Assembly: GCF_015709455.1 (NCBI RefSeq)
Contig: NZ_JADNQW010000005.1
Span: forward strand, 1,922,001-1,986,000
Direction: 5' to 3'
Source of the DNA: Methylosinus sp. H3A
Lineage (GTDB): Bacteria > Pseudomonadota > Alphaproteobacteria > Rhizobiales > Beijerinckiaceae
DNA: 64,000 bases
Below the pieces are notes generated by a model. The model was given only the letters and a program-made list of their open reading frames with translations. It was not told where the DNA came from and did no database searches. Numbering within the stretch: position 1 is the first letter of the stretch; each line of letters starts with the position of its first letter. A program made the position numbers and the translations under genes. This document shows positions 16,147 to 30,127 of the stretch, piece after piece.

Positions 16147-17694
16147 TCACACGTCGAAGACGACGCCTTGCGCGAGCGGCAGAGCGCTCGAATAATTGAT
16201 CGTGTTGGTGGCGCGGCGCATATAGGCCTTCCAGGAATCGGAGCCCGCCTCGCGTCCGCCGCCGGTCTCCTTCTCGCCGCCGAATGCGCCGCCGATCTCG
16301 GCGCCCGAGGGACCGATATTCACATTGGCGATGCCGCAATCGGAGCCTTCGGCCGAGAGGAAACGCTCCGCCTCGCGCAGATCGGTGGTGAAGATCGACG
16401 ACGCCAAGCCGTGGCTCACATCGTTCTGCATATGCAGCGCCTCGCCCAGATCGCGATATTTCATCGCATAGAGGATCGGCGCGAAAGTCTCGCGCCGCGC
16501 GACGGGCGCGGGCTCCGCCAGCTCGACCAGCGCCGGCCGCGCATAATAGGCGTTCGGGCGCTCCTCGGCGAACAGGCGTTGGCCGCCGTAGATTTTTCCG
16601 CCGATCGCAGCGGCCTCGTCCAGAGCCTTTTGCATGGCGCGATAGGAATCGCCGTCGATGAGCGGGCCGATGAGCGTCTTGCCTTCGCGCGGATCGCCGA
16701 CCGGCGCGGACGCATAGGCGAGCGAGAGCCGACCGATCAGCTGATCGTAGATCGAGTCATGCACGATGAGGCGTCGCAGCGTCGTGCAGCGCTGGCCGGC
16801 CGTTCCCATGGCCGCGAAGGCGATGGCGCGCACGGCGAGATCGAGCGAAGCGGACGGGCAGACGATGGCGGCGTTATTGCCGCCGAGCTCGAGAATGGAG
16901 CGCGCGAAACGCTGCGCGAGGCGCGGCCCCACGGCGCGCCCCATGGCGGTCGAGCCCGTCGCCGAGACGAGCGCGACGCGGCGATCGTCGACCAGCGCTT
17001 CGCCGAGCTCGCGCCCGCCGATGACGAGGGCGGAGAGTCCTTTCGGCGCATCGCCGAAGCGCGCGACGGCGCGCTCGAACAGAGCCTGCGTCGCGAGCGC
17101 GGTCAGCGGCGTCTTTTCCGAGGGCTTCCAGACGACAGCGTCGCCGCAGACGAGCGCTATGGCCGCGTTCCAGGCCCACACCGCAATGGGGAAGTTGAAG
17201 CTCGTGATGATTCCGACGACGCCGAGCGGATGCCATGTCTCCATCATGCGATGGCCGGGTCGCTCGGTGGCGATGGAGAGGCCGTAGAGCTGCCGCGACA
17301 GGCCGACGGCGTAGTCGCAAATATCGATCATCTCCTGCACTTCGCCGCGCGCCTCGGAGACGATCTTGCCCGCCTCTATGGTGACGAGCTCGGCGAGCTC
17401 GTTCTTGGCGGCGCGTAATTCCTCGCCGAGCAGCCGCACCAATTCGCCGCGTCGCGGCGCAGGAATATTGCGCCATTTGCGAAAGGCGGCTTCGGCCTCG
17501 CCGATCGCGGCGTCTAAAGCATCGCTGTCTTGTGTTTTTACTCTGGCGATGACGTCGCCGGTAATCGGCGTCTTGCTGTGTAATTTTCCATCACGGAATA
17601 GCGCGGACGGAACAGTAATACGTGAAAGCAACTCTTCAGCTCGCGCTGCTATATCGCTGGATGCTGTACGAGATTCCATGGTTGTGCTTCCCAT
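16147..17694 (-). CDS. amaB: L-2-aminoadipate-6-semialdehyde dehydrogenase (ALDH7 family)
   Basis: The 515-residue NAD-dependent aldehyde dehydrogenase has the catalytic Glu269 in ELGGNN and Cys303 in GTAGQRCTT. The ETWHPLGVVGIITSFNFP segment and the C-terminal SGAEIGGAFGGEKETGGGREAGSDSW-type region are typical of the ALDH7/antiquitin group. It oxidises aminoadipate semialdehyde to aminoadipate in lysine breakdown, matching the HglS gene just downstream. An alternative ATG at 17679 has a better ribosome site (GGGAAG) and would shorten the protein by five residues. Confidence 0.88.
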   Translation of the reverse strand: MGSTTMESRTASSDIAARAEELLSRITVPSALFRDGKLHSKTPITGDVIARVKTQDSDALDAAIGEAEAAFRKWRNIPAPRRGELVRLLGEELRAAKNELAELVTIEAGKIVSEARGEVQEMIDICDYAVGLSRQLYGLSIATERPGHRMMETWHPLGVVGIITSFNFPIAVWAWNAAIALVCGDAVVWKPSEKTPLTALATQALFERAVARFGDAPKGLSALVIGGRELGEALVDDRRVALVSATGSTAMGRAVGPRLAQRFARSILELGGNNAAIVCPSASLDLAVRAIAFAAMGTAGQRCTTLRRLIVHDSIYDQLIGRLSLAYASAPVGDPREGKTLIGPLIDGDSYRAMQKALDEAAAIGGKIYGGQRLFAEERPNAYYARPALVELAEPAPVARRETFAPILYAMKYRDLGEALHMQNDVSHGLASSIFTTDLREAERFLSAEGSDCGIANVNIGPSGAEIGGAFGGEKETGGGREAGSDSWKAYMRRATNTINYSSALPLAQGVVFDV

Positions 17695-17894
17695 CTCGTC
17701 GTTTTGCTGTTTTATTTGTCTCGCAAATAGCTCGTGTTCGATGTATTTGCAATGAGAACGTCGGGGCGGCGTAACGACGCGCTCCGCTCGTGAATGGCTC
17801 GCAGAGGCTTTGTGTCCGTGAGCCGTCGATCGTCCGCACTGATGAAAATCGTCGAGGCGACGCCCACATAACGAACAAGCGAGGTCATTCGTTC
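17695..17894. promoter_or_regulatory. AT-richer divergent promoter region between amaB and rocD
   Basis: This 200-bp divergent gap is clearly more AT-rich than its surroundings. Between 17706 and 17755 it carries several TATTTG/CAAATA half-sites, including an ATTTG-N5-CAAAT inverted pair. Such spaced half-sites would suit an Lrp/AsnC-type amino-acid regulator controlling both catabolic genes, but this is only a suggestion. Confidence 0.35.
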
Positions 17895-19127
17895 ATGAAC
17901 GCCAACGTCAAATCCGCCGACAATCCGCATCGCGCCCGCAATTATGCGCCGCTTCCCGTCACGCTCTCGCGCGGCGAAGGCGCGTTTTTGTTCGATGTGA
18001 ACGGTCGGCGCTATGTCGATATGATGAGCGCCTATTCCGCCGTCAGCCACGGCCACGCGCATCCGCGCATTTTGAAAGTCCTGACCGAGCAGGCGCAGCG
18101 TCTCGCCGTGCCCTCGCGCGCTTATTACGACGATCGTCTCGACGCCTTTCTCACCGAATTATGCGAGCTCACCGGCCTCGATGTCGCTTTGCCGATGAAC
18201 ACCGGCGCCGAGGCGGTGGAGACGGCGATCAAGGCGGCGCGCCGCTACGGACGCCGCGTGCGCGGCCTGAAGAATCCCGAGATCATCGTCGCCGAGGGCA
18301 ATTTCCACGGCCGCACGACGACGATCGTCGGCTTCTCGTCGGAGCCTTCCTATCGTGACGATTTCGGTCCCTATGGCGGCGGCTTCCGCGCGGTTCCCTA
18401 TGGCGATCTCGCCGCGACGCAAGCGGCGATCGGTCCGGACACGGTCGCGATAATGGTCGAGCCCGTGCAGGGCGAGGCGGGCGTCATCGTGCCGCCGGTC
18501 GGCTGGCTCACCGGCCTGCGCAAGCTGTGCGACGAGCGCGGCCTGCTGCTCATCGTCGACGAGGTGCAGGCGGGGCTTGGGCGCACCGGCGCCTGGTTCG
18601 CGTTCCAGCACGAGAATGTGAAGCCCGACGGCGTCATGCTCGGCAAAGCGCTCGGCGGCGGCGTGCTGCCGGTCTCGGCCTTCGTCGGCACGCGCGCGCT
18701 GATGAATATGTTCACGCCCGGCTCGCATGGCTCCACCTTCGGCGGCAACACGCTCGCCGCGGCGGTGGGGCTCGAGGCGCTGCATGTGATGCGCGACGAG
18801 AAGCTCGTCGAGCGCAGCCGCACGCTCGGCGAGCATATGCTGCGCCGTCTGCGCAATATCGACAGTGTGGCGCTGCGCGACGTGCGCGGCAAGGGACTTT
18901 GGGCCGGCGCCGAGATCGATCCGCGCTACGCCACGGGCCGCGAGGTCTGCGAGCGGCTCTGCGAGAAGGGCGTGCTGTCGACGGTGACGCATCACAGCGT
19001 CGTGCGCTTGTCGCCGCCGCTCGTCATCACGCGCGAGGATCTCGACTGGGCGCTCGATCGCTTCGAGGAGACGCTCGCCGAATTCGTCGAGCGCGCGCGT
19101 CCGGCCAAGCGCGCGCTGGCGAGCTGA
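17895..19127 (+). CDS. rocD: Ornithine aminotransferase (PLP-dependent)
   Basis: The 410-residue class III aminotransferase starts with NYAPLPVTLSRGEGAFLFD and MMSAYSAVSHGHAHP, typical of ornithine-oxo-acid transaminase. MNTGAEAVETAIKAAR, LIVDEVQAGLGRTG and MLGKALGGG (PLP lysine) follow in order. It converts ornithine plus 2-oxoglutarate to glutamate semialdehyde plus glutamate. The ATG at 17895 is preceded by GAGG and starts the family N-terminus. The gene downstream encodes an arginine-to-ornithine enzyme, so the two make a short arginine catabolic route. Confidence 0.93.
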   Translation: MNANVKSADNPHRARNYAPLPVTLSRGEGAFLFDVNGRRYVDMMSAYSAVSHGHAHPRILKVLTEQAQRLAVPSRAYYDDRLDAFLTELCELTGLDVALPMNTGAEAVETAIKAARRYGRRVRGLKNPEIIVAEGNFHGRTTTIVGFSSEPSYRDDFGPYGGGFRAVPYGDLAATQAAIGPDTVAIMVEPVQGEAGVIVPPVGWLTGLRKLCDERGLLLIVDEVQAGLGRTGAWFAFQHENVKPDGVMLGKALGGGVLPVSAFVGTRALMNMFTPGSHGSTFGGNTLAAAVGLEALHVMRDEKLVERSRTLGEHMLRRLRNIDSVALRDVRGKGLWAGAEIDPRYATGREVCERLCEKGVLSTVTHHSVVRLSPPLVITREDLDWALDRFEETLAEFVERARPAKRALAS

Positions 19128-19204
19128 TCGCCTGTCATCATTGCGGCGCCGAGGCGAAGTAGAGTCTCGGCGCCGTCTTCGTTTCGGCGAGCGAAAGGAC
19201 GCAG

Positions 19205-20068
19205 ATGACGCAGCCGCATCCTATGTTCGAGCCCGCGCGCGCGCCGCGTGAGCAGCAGCGCCAGCGCGTGCTGATGTGCGCGCCGGATGATTTCGACGTG
19301 CGCTATGTCATCAATCCTTGGATGGAGCATCAGATCGGCCGCACGACGCATTCGCTCGCGCGCGATCAGTGGCAAAATCTGCGCGCGCTCGTCGCGCAGA
19401 GCGCGGAGGTCGAGCTGGTCCCGCCTGCGGCGGGCCTGCCCGATATGGTGTTCGCCGCCAACGCCGGCTTCGTGCTCGGCGACATTGCGGTCGTCAGCCG
19501 CTTCCGCGCCGAAGAACGGCGGCCGGAGGAGCCCTTGTTTCGCGCCTTTTTCGCGGCTCGAGGGTTCCAAATCGCGCCCTGGCCCGAGGCTATTCCCTTC
19601 GAAGGCGCGGGCGACGCGCTCATCGATCGCGGCGCGGATGTCGTCTGGTGCGGCCATGGCATGCGCTCGGCCGATGAGGCGCCGGCGACGCTGGAGACGA
19701 TCATCGGACGGCGCGTCATCGGCTTGCGGCTCGTCGATCCGCGCTTCTATCATCTCGACACTTGCTTCTGCCCGCTCGCCGGCGGCTGGCTGATGTATTA
19801 TCCGCCCGCTTTCGACGCCGCCTCGCGCGCGGCGATCGAAAAAATCGTTCCGCCCGGGAAGCGCCTGGAGATCGACGAAGCCGATGCGATGCGCTTTGCG
19901 TGCAACGCCGTCGATCTCGCCGAGAGCGTGGCGATGAACGACGCTTCGCCGCAATTGCAGAAGCGCTTGCGGGACGCCGGCTTCGCGCCCGTTCTCGCGC
20001 CGCTCTCGGAGTTCATGAAGGCGGGCGGCGCCGCCAAATGCCTCACGCTGAAGCTTTCAGAGCGCTAG
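19205..20068 (+). CDS. Amidinotransferase-family hydrolase, ArgZ/AgrE-like arginine dihydrolase
   Basis: The 287-residue protein of the guanidino-group-modifying family contains VINPWMEHQIGR (Asn37), DMVFAANAGFVLG (Asn86), FEGAGDALIDR, FYHLDTCFCPL and a catalytic Cys279 in GGAAKCLTL. From memory these match the N-terminal domain of cyanobacterial AgrE/ArgZ, where Asn residues at the first two sites distinguish arginine dihydrolase (Arg to ornithine, CO2 and 2 NH3) from arginine deiminase and dimethylargininase. rocD lies 77 bp upstream on the same strand, fitting an arginine-ornithine-glutamate pathway. Many annotations would call it dimethylargininase. Its 3' end overlaps the convergent kinase gene by 26 bp. 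Confidence 0.8.
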   Translation: MTQPHPMFEPARAPREQQRQRVLMCAPDDFDVRYVINPWMEHQIGRTTHSLARDQWQNLRALVAQSAEVELVPPAAGLPDMVFAANAGFVLGDIAVVSRFRAEERRPEEPLFRAFFAARGFQIAPWPEAIPFEGAGDALIDRGADVVWCGHGMRSADEAPATLETIIGRRVIGLRLVDPRFYHLDTCFCPLAGGWLMYYPPAFDAASRAAIEKIVPPGKRLEIDEADAMRFACNAVDLAESVAMNDASPQLQKRLRDAGFAPVLAPLSEFMKAGGAAKCLTLKLSER

Positions 20069-21179
20069 ACGCCTCGCCCTGTGGGATCGTCATCGTGAAT
20101 GTCGCGCCGGCGCCGAGCTGCGAGCGCGCCTCTATGCGCCAGCCGTGCCGTTCGCACATGGATTTGCACAGAGCGAGGCCGACGCCCGTTCCCGGATATT
20201 GCGTGAAGCTGTGGAGCCGCCGCAGCGGCTCGAATATGGCCTCGGCGTATTTGGGCTCGAATCCTATGCCGTCATCGACGATCGAAATGTGCAGCTCCCG
20301 CCCCGCGTGCTCCACTGAAAAGCGAATGTCGGGCGCGCGGTCCGGCTTGCGATATTTGATCGCATTGGACAGGAGATTGGCGAGGCAGCGCTCGAACTGC
20401 GGCCTGTCCGCATTCACGATCACGCCCGGCGGAACGGCGACGACGACCTTCGCACGGGTCTGCCGAAGCAGCTCGGAAAAATCCGACACGACGGCCTCGA
20501 TCTCCTCGCGCACGTCGAGCGGCTGCAGTCGTGGCGGCGTCGACACCTGCCGCGAATAGGCGAGCAGCCCGTCCACCAGCTCCCGCGCCCGCAGGGCCGA
20601 GCGGCGCACCACTGCGCTCGCATGTTCCGCCTCGCGCAGCTCGTGTCCGGCGAGCGAGGCGGTCATGATCTCGGCGAAGGCCGCGATCTTGCGCAGCGGC
20701 TCCTGCAGGTCATGCGAAGCGATATAGGCGAAACGCGCCAGCCGCTCATTGGCGAGCTGCAGCTCGTTCGCGCGCTCGACGAGCTGACGCTCGATCTCCT
20801 TGTGATGCGAGATGTCGAAGACGGTGACGGCGACGAACAAGCGTCCGTCATCGTCATGGATGGGGGCGAGGCCGACGTGAACGGGAAATTCGGCGCCGCT
20901 CTTCTTGCGGCCGCGGACGTCCTTGTCGACGCCGAGCAGAATGCGGCGCGGGGATCGGTAATAGTCCTCGCGCAAATGGACGTGGCGCGCGCGCACATCG
21001 TCGGGCAGCAGCATGTCGACGGTGCGGCCGACGAGCTCTTCGGCCGAGTAGCCGAACATGTCCTCGGTCGCTTGATTGACGTAGAGAATATGATCGTCGC
21101 TCAAGAGGAATCGCGCCGCGAATGCGGATTCGACGATCATCCTCAATTGTTCGGGCGTCGCATGCATGAGCGCGGACAT
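20043..21179 (-). CDS. PAS-domain sensor histidine kinase
   Basis: The 378-residue protein has no membrane segment. An N-terminal PAS domain (about 12-130; VNQATEDMFGYSAEELVGRT) is followed by a linker coiled coil, a HisKA domain with the phospho-acceptor in IASHDLQEPLRKI, and a HATPase with LLSNAIKY and GTGVGLALCK. The HDLQEPLR type H-box is common in bacteriophytochrome-like kinases. No response regulator is adjacent on the same transcript except the hybrid kinase 38 bp upstream. The stimulus is unknown. Confidence 0.88.
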   Translation of the reverse strand: MSALMHATPEQLRMIVESAFAARFLLSDDHILYVNQATEDMFGYSAEELVGRTVDMLLPDDVRARHVHLREDYYRSPRRILLGVDKDVRGRKKSGAEFPVHVGLAPIHDDDGRLFVAVTVFDISHHKEIERQLVERANELQLANERLARFAYIASHDLQEPLRKIAAFAEIMTASLAGHELREAEHASAVVRRSALRARELVDGLLAYSRQVSTPPRLQPLDVREEIEAVVSDFSELLRQTRAKVVVAVPPGVIVNADRPQFERCLANLLSNAIKYRKPDRAPDIRFSVEHAGRELHISIVDDGIGFEPKYAEAIFEPLRRLHSFTQYPGTGVGLALCKSMCERHGWRIEARSQLGAGATFTMTIPQGEASSALKASA

Positions 21180-21216
21180 AGGGTGAGCCTTGGGCCCCCC
21201 TATATGGGCAAGCGCC

Positions 21217-23478
21217 TCACGCAGAGCGAGTGGGGTGCGGCTTTTGGCCGTCGATCAGCGCCTTCAGCGCGTCCAGATCGATCGGCTTGACGAGGTGGCG
21301 GTCGAAGCCCGCCGCCTCGCAGAGGCGCCGCACCGTGTCGCCGCCGGCGCCGGTCGAGGCGAGCAAGAGAATGTCGCGCCCCTCCGGCAGCGCGCGCAGC
21401 TCGCGCGCGATCTCATAGCCGTCCATGCCGGGCAGGCCGAGATCGAGCAGAGCCACATCGGGCTTGAAGCTCTGCGCCGCCTCGAGCGCGCGAAATCCGT
21501 CGCTCGCGACGCAGACCTCGTAATTCTCGAGGCGCAGCAGCTCGGCCATGGCCTCGCAGACGGCGGCGTCGTCGTCGACGATCAAGACTTTCCGCCGCGT
21601 CGGCTTCGTCTCCGGCGGCGCCGATCGCGGGCCGTCCAGCACGTCGCGGACTTTGCGCGCCAGACGATCGATCGAATAGGGCTTGACGATGAGCTCGACG
21701 CCGGGATCGAGCACGCCATTATGAACGACGGCGTTGGGCGTATAGCCCGTGGTGAAGAGAATCTTCAGATCGGGCCGGCGCCTCCAGGCTTCCTCGGCGA
21801 GCTTGCGGCCATTGGTGTCGGGCATCACCACATCGGTGAAGAGCAAGGAAATGTGGGGATTGACCTCGAGCTGGCGGAGCGCGGCGGCGGCGCTCTCGGC
21901 CGCGAGCACATTGTAGCCGAGCTCCGCGAGCGTGTCGGCGGTGAGATCGCGCACGCGCACATCGTCCTCGACGATCAGGATCGTCTCGCTCTTCTCGCTG
22001 CGCGGCGCGGCGCGCGTATGGGTCGCGGTGGCCGTCGCGCTGGCCGAGCCATGATGGCGGGGCAGATAGAGCTTGATCGTCGTTCCGAGCCCCAGCTCCG
22101 AATAGATGCGGACATGGCCGCCCGATTGCCGCACGAAGCCATAGACCTGGCTGAGGCCGAGCCCCGTGCCGCGTCCCGACGGCTTGGTGGTGAAGAATGG
22201 ATCGAAGGCGCGCTCGACAGTCTCGCGGCTCATGCCGGTTCCGGTGTCGGTGACGGCGATCAGCACATATTGGCCGGGCGGAATCCCCACCTCGCGCGCG
22301 GCGTATTCCTCGTCGAGATAGGCGTTGCTCGTCTCGATCGTGAGCTTGCCGCCCTGGGTCATCGCGTCGCGCGCATTGAGCGCGAGATTGAGGATCGTGG
22401 TCTCGAGCTGGCTGGTGTCGGCGAAGGCGCGCCACAGCCCGCCGGCGAAGACCGCTTCCAGATTCATATCCTCGCCGAGCGTTCGGCGCAGCATTTCGGC
22501 CATGCCGGAGACCATTTTATTGGGGTCGATCGGCTCGGGCGCGAGGGGCTGACGGCGCGAGAAGGCGAGCAGGCGATGCGTCAACGTCGCCGCATGTTCG
22601 GCGCCTTCCAGCGCGCCGTCGAGATAGCGGAGCGTCTCCGCCGGGTCGGTCGAAAGACGCCGCTTGGCGAGATTGACGCTGCCGATGACGACGGCGAGCA
22701 TATTGTTGAAATCATGCGCGAGGCCGCCGGTCAGCTGGCCGATCGCCTCCATTTTCTGCGATTGCCGCAATTGCTCGGCGAGATGCTCGCGTTGCGCCGC
22801 TTCCGTGGAGAGCGCCGCATTGACGTCGCGCAGCTCGGACTGGGCGGAGGCGATCTCGCGGAGCCGGCTGCGCAGCAGGCCGATCGTCGCCGCGCCGATG
22901 AGAATGGTGATGGAGATGGCGAGCGCCGCTCCCACGCGCAGCAGCGAGCTGTTCTTCTCCACGAGGCGGGATTGCGCGTCGATCATCTGCTGCTGACGCC
23001 CGGCCTTGGCGTCGAGACCGGCGCGCAGGCGCTCCATGATCTCCTTGCCGGCGCCCTCGCGCACGATGGTCACGGCTTCGTCATGCTTTCCTGCCGCCTG
23101 CAGCTCGACTGTCTTGCGCAGCTCGGCGAGCTTGTCTGTCGCCAGCGCGCGCAGCGTCTCCAGCGCATCGCGCCCTTCGACAGATTCGGCCGTTCCGCTC
23201 AGCGCGTCGAAATCCGCGCGGATGCGCGCCGTCGCGGCGTCGAGCGGGGCCAGATAGGCCCGGTCATTGGTCAGCAGATATCCGCGCTGCGCCGATTCCG
23301 CCTCCTGAAGGCGGTCGAGGATATGATGCTGGACCTGCCTTTCGCCGATAAGCTGTCGCACGTCGCGATAGTCGGTCGCCTGTTTGCCGACGAAAGCGAA
23401 AGCGGCGAACAGCGAGGCCGCGAGAACCGCGAACCCCGCATAGAGAAGCAACGACGTGTCGATGAATTTGCTGCGCAT
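21217..23478 (-). CDS. Hybrid sensor histidine kinase with CHASE3 domain and two receiver domains
   Basis: The 753-residue protein has a transmembrane helix (about 8-28), a CHASE3 periplasmic sensor with [15 protein letters not shown], a second membrane helix near 185-205 and a coiled coil. It continues with HisKA ([14 protein letters not shown]), HATPase ([12 protein letters not shown]) and two receiver domains ([13 protein letters not shown] and [13 protein letters not shown], each with the phospho-Asp in its third strand). The start at 23478 has GAGAGG at good spacing; the ATG six bases upstream overlaps that site. It faces the Lhr helicase gene divergently and is followed by the PAS kinase, so the two kinases may form one phosphorelay. 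Confidence 0.9.
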   Translation of the reverse strand: MRSKFIDTSLLLYAGFAVLAASLFAAFAFVGKQATDYRDVRQLIGERQVQHHILDRLQEAESAQRGYLLTNDRAYLAPLDAATARIRADFDALSGTAESVEGRDALETLRALATDKLAELRKTVELQAAGKHDEAVTIVREGAGKEIMERLRAGLDAKAGRQQQMIDAQSRLVEKNSSLLRVGAALAISITILIGAATIGLLRSRLREIASAQSELRDVNAALSTEAAQREHLAEQLRQSQKMEAIGQLTGGLAHDFNNMLAVVIGSVNLAKRRLSTDPAETLRYLDGALEGAEHAATLTHRLLAFSRRQPLAPEPIDPNKMVSGMAEMLRRTLGEDMNLEAVFAGGLWRAFADTSQLETTILNLALNARDAMTQGGKLTIETSNAYLDEEYAAREVGIPPGQYVLIAVTDTGTGMSRETVERAFDPFFTTKPSGRGTGLGLSQVYGFVRQSGGHVRIYSELGLGTTIKLYLPRHHGSASATATATHTRAAPRSEKSETILIVEDDVRVRDLTADTLAELGYNVLAAESAAAALRQLEVNPHISLLFTDVVMPDTNGRKLAEEAWRRRPDLKILFTTGYTPNAVVHNGVLDPGVELIVKPYSIDRLARKVRDVLDGPRSAPPETKPTRRKVLIVDDDAAVCEAMAELLRLENYEVCVASDGFRALEAAQSFKPDVALLDLGLPGMDGYEIARELRALPEGRDILLLASTGAGGDTVRRLCEAAGFDRHLVKPIDLDALKALIDGQKPHPTRSA

Positions 23479-23667
23479 GAACATCCTCTCGGCGCGACGG
23501 CGGGTTCGTCCGCTCGGCGCGAGCGGCCTGGTCTCGTCCGGCCAAAAATCGAGTCGGAGCCGGCGGGCGGCTTGTCGCGCGCCGGCGAATTTCCCAATTC
23601 TGTCTGTTGGCCTGCGGCGCAATCGCCGCTAGCCTGCCGAATTCTCCAGGGGTCCGATCCTCTCCTC

Positions 23668-28008
<4,341 letters not shown>

Positions 28009-28071
28009 GCCGGCTCGTCGCCACGCAACCAAGACCGCATCGGTCGGGGACGGCGTCGGAACGATGCGGGG

Positions 28072-29001
28072 TCAACGACTGCGGGGGCGGATGCTGGAAG
28101 TGACGTCCCATTCCTTGGGCCCGCCCTCGGGGGCCAGCGCATTCGGCTTCGGCCGCACGGGCGGCAGCGGCGCCGCGAGAATGAGGCTGTCATTGACTCC
28201 GCGCGAGGCCTGCGCCTGGAAGGCGGCGAGCGGCGGCTGGCCGGGCGTGTCGACATCGTCGTCGTCGGGGCCATGGGCGAGGAGCTGCGGATCCTGGCCC
28301 GGCGGCGGCGCGACGTCGCGCGGAACCGGCTTGCAGATGCGCCGGTCGCCATTGCGCCCATGCATGGCGAGATCGACGTGAATATGATTGTAGTGGAAGG
28401 CGTTGGAGCCCGGCGACAGCACGGTGGTGAAATGCCGGCAGGAGCCGCCATGCACCTCGGCCAGAAAATCCTTGATCTGCTGATCGCCATGCGTCCAATC
28501 GCGCACGATCGATATTTCGCGTCCGTCGGCGAGCACGAAGCCGCCTATGTCGAGCGCATTGCCGAATGAATGTTCGGAGAGCGGCGCGCCGGCCTGGGCG
28601 TTCATGCCGCGGCAGGCGTAGGAGCCCATGGAATTGATCTGCGCCACCGGCTGGCCGAAGCGCGCCATGGCCGAGGGCTGCACGACATCGACGAGCCATT
28701 GGTCGAGCTCGGCGACCATGGAGCAGTCGAGCGTCGCCCTGGCGTTGAAGGCGACGGCGCCGCCCTGCAGCGCCGTGACTTTCAGCGGCCGAGTCATTCC
28801 GCAAATGCCGGGGCCGTCGATCTCGGGCGCGAATTGCACATAGGCCGTGGGCTGCACGCGCTTTTCGGCGAGGCAGGCGTTCTCGGCGTTGGCGCGCCAG
28901 GCCGGGCGCTGCGGCTTCGCCATGAATCCGCAGCCCGACAATCCAGCCGCGGCGAGCGGCGTCAGGACGAGGAACAGCAATGGCGAAATGCGGCGAGCCA
29001 T
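28072..29001 (-). CDS. Extensin-like C-terminal domain lipoprotein
   Basis: The 309-residue product begins with a lipoprotein signal (lipobox LSGC near residues 21-24). It then carries the extensin-like C domain, with SMGSYACRGMN, LSEHSFGNALDIGGF and FHYNHIHVDLAMH. The conserved His and Asp residues resemble D-Ala-D-Ala carboxypeptidase/VanY-type zinc sites, suggesting a cell-wall role in the periplasm. The C-terminal 70 residues are Pro/Asp-rich and likely disordered. It is a single gene convergent with lhr. Confidence 0.83.
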   Translation of the reverse strand: MARRISPLLFLVLTPLAAAGLSGCGFMAKPQRPAWRANAENACLAEKRVQPTAYVQFAPEIDGPGICGMTRPLKVTALQGGAVAFNARATLDCSMVAELDQWLVDVVQPSAMARFGQPVAQINSMGSYACRGMNAQAGAPLSEHSFGNALDIGGFVLADGREISIVRDWTHGDQQIKDFLAEVHGGSCRHFTTVLSPGSNAFHYNHIHVDLAMHGRNGDRRICKPVPRDVAPPPGQDPQLLAHGPDDDDVDTPGQPPLAAFQAQASRGVNDSLILAAPLPPVRPKPNALAPEGGPKEWDVTSSIRPRSR

Positions 29002-29206
29002 GGCCGTGACAATGGCGTCGGAAGCGTTAACGCGCGGTCGAGAAATTTGGTTAACGCAGCATTCGTAGGGCGTTAGGACGAGCTGCGAGCCGTCCCGAGA
29101 TTTCGAATTGACGAATCTATCCGTATCATCGCTTAGTGCAAACCGAGCCCGCTTTCAGATGGGGCTCGAACCCTTTCGATGTTCGAATTTATGAGAGAGT
29201 TGAAAA

Positions 29207-30058
29207 ATGTCGACACGATTCTGTCTCGCGGCGGCGGCGATCGCCGTCACGACGGGCTGCGCTCTCGCGGCCGATCTTCCCTCACGCAAAGCGCCGGAGC
29301 CGATCGCGGCCCCTGCGCCGCCGGCGATCTGGACCGGCTTCTACGCCGGCGTGAATGCGGGCTACGCCTTCCAGTCCGACAGCAGCCTCGCTCTGTCGTC
29401 GGTTTCCCTGTCTCCGCTCGCGCCGATCATCGCTTGGGCGGCGGAGGCGAATGGCGCCTTTCCGGCGGGCTCGGACGGCTTCATCGGCGGCGGACAGGCC
29501 GGCTATAATTTTCAGCTCGGCAATTTCGTCCTGGGATTCGAGGCGGATTTCCAGGGGATCGCCGCCGGCGGCGGGGGCTCCAGCGCCTTTGTCGCCGCGC
29601 CGTTCGGCGCCAACACCTTCTTCTCGCAAAACACGGCGTCGCAGAGCCTCGACTATCTGGGCACGGCGCGCGGGCGCGTCGGCTATCTGCTGACGCCGAC
29701 GCTGCTGCTCTATGGGACCGGCGGTCTCGCCTATGGCGGGGCGCGGACCAGCGCTTCGGTGTTCCAATTCTCCGCCGCCAATGGCTTCTTCGGCGGGGGC
29801 TCGACGAGCGCGTCCGATTTGCTGGTCGGCTGGACGGCGGGCGGCGGCGCCGAATGGAAGTTCGATCGCAATTGGAGCGTGAAGCTCGAATATCTGTATT
29901 ACGATCTCGGCCGCCTCGAACGGGATTTCATCCTCGTCCGTCCGGCCGGCCCCTTCGCCGCGTCCCATACTTCGGCGCGCTTCGACGGCCATATCGCGCG
30001 TGTGGGCGTGAACTATCACTTCGACTTCGGCCCGGCGCCGGTCCTCGCCAGATATTGA
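29207..30058 (+). CDS. Omp25/Omp31-like outer-membrane beta-barrel porin
   Basis: The 283-residue precursor has a signal peptide ending ALA and then ADLPSRKAPEP, the standard start of Rhizobiales Omp25-like proteins. WTGFYAGVNAGYAF, GYNFQLGNFVLGFEADF, YLGTARGRVGYL and a C-terminal barrel strand pattern (VGVNYHFDFG...ARY) follow. These small barrels are abundant outer-membrane proteins. A strong terminator follows the gene and the 205-bp upstream region is relatively AT-rich, consistent with a well-expressed monocistronic gene. Confidence 0.9.
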   Translation: MSTRFCLAAAAIAVTTGCALAADLPSRKAPEPIAAPAPPAIWTGFYAGVNAGYAFQSDSSLALSSVSLSPLAPIIAWAAEANGAFPAGSDGFIGGGQAGYNFQLGNFVLGFEADFQGIAAGGGGSSAFVAAPFGANTFFSQNTASQSLDYLGTARGRVGYLLTPTLLLYGTGGLAYGGARTSASVFQFSAANGFFGGGSTSASDLLVGWTAGGGAEWKFDRNWSVKLEYLYYDLGRLERDFILVRPAGPFAASHTSARFDGHIARVGVNYHFDFGPAPVLARY

Positions 30059-30077
30059 CGCGTCGCCGCAACGAAAA

Positions 30078-30112
30078 GCGCCGCGGCCCTTTCTGGCCGC
30101 GGCGCATTTTTT
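30078..30112. terminator. Bidirectional intrinsic terminator between the porin and DUF2852 genes
   Basis: A perfect 11-bp GC-rich stem (30078-30088 with 30095-30105) closes a 6-base loop. On the plus strand ATTTTTT follows; on the minus strand TTTT follows. It sits in the 69-bp gap between two convergent genes and so should terminate both. Confidence 0.9.
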
Positions 30113-30127
30113 CGAATGCGAGGACGA

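Noticed and set aside
21190..23667. Very long open frame continuing upstream of the Lhr helicase start
   Set aside because: The extra 826 codons are antisense to the well-supported hybrid kinase, have Arg/Ala/Gly-biased low-complexity composition and no domain; GC-rich DNA often leaves such frames open.
29002..29206. TTGACG near 29110 as a porin promoter
   Set aside because: No -10 box at a suitable distance could be found, so it is not listed as a feature.
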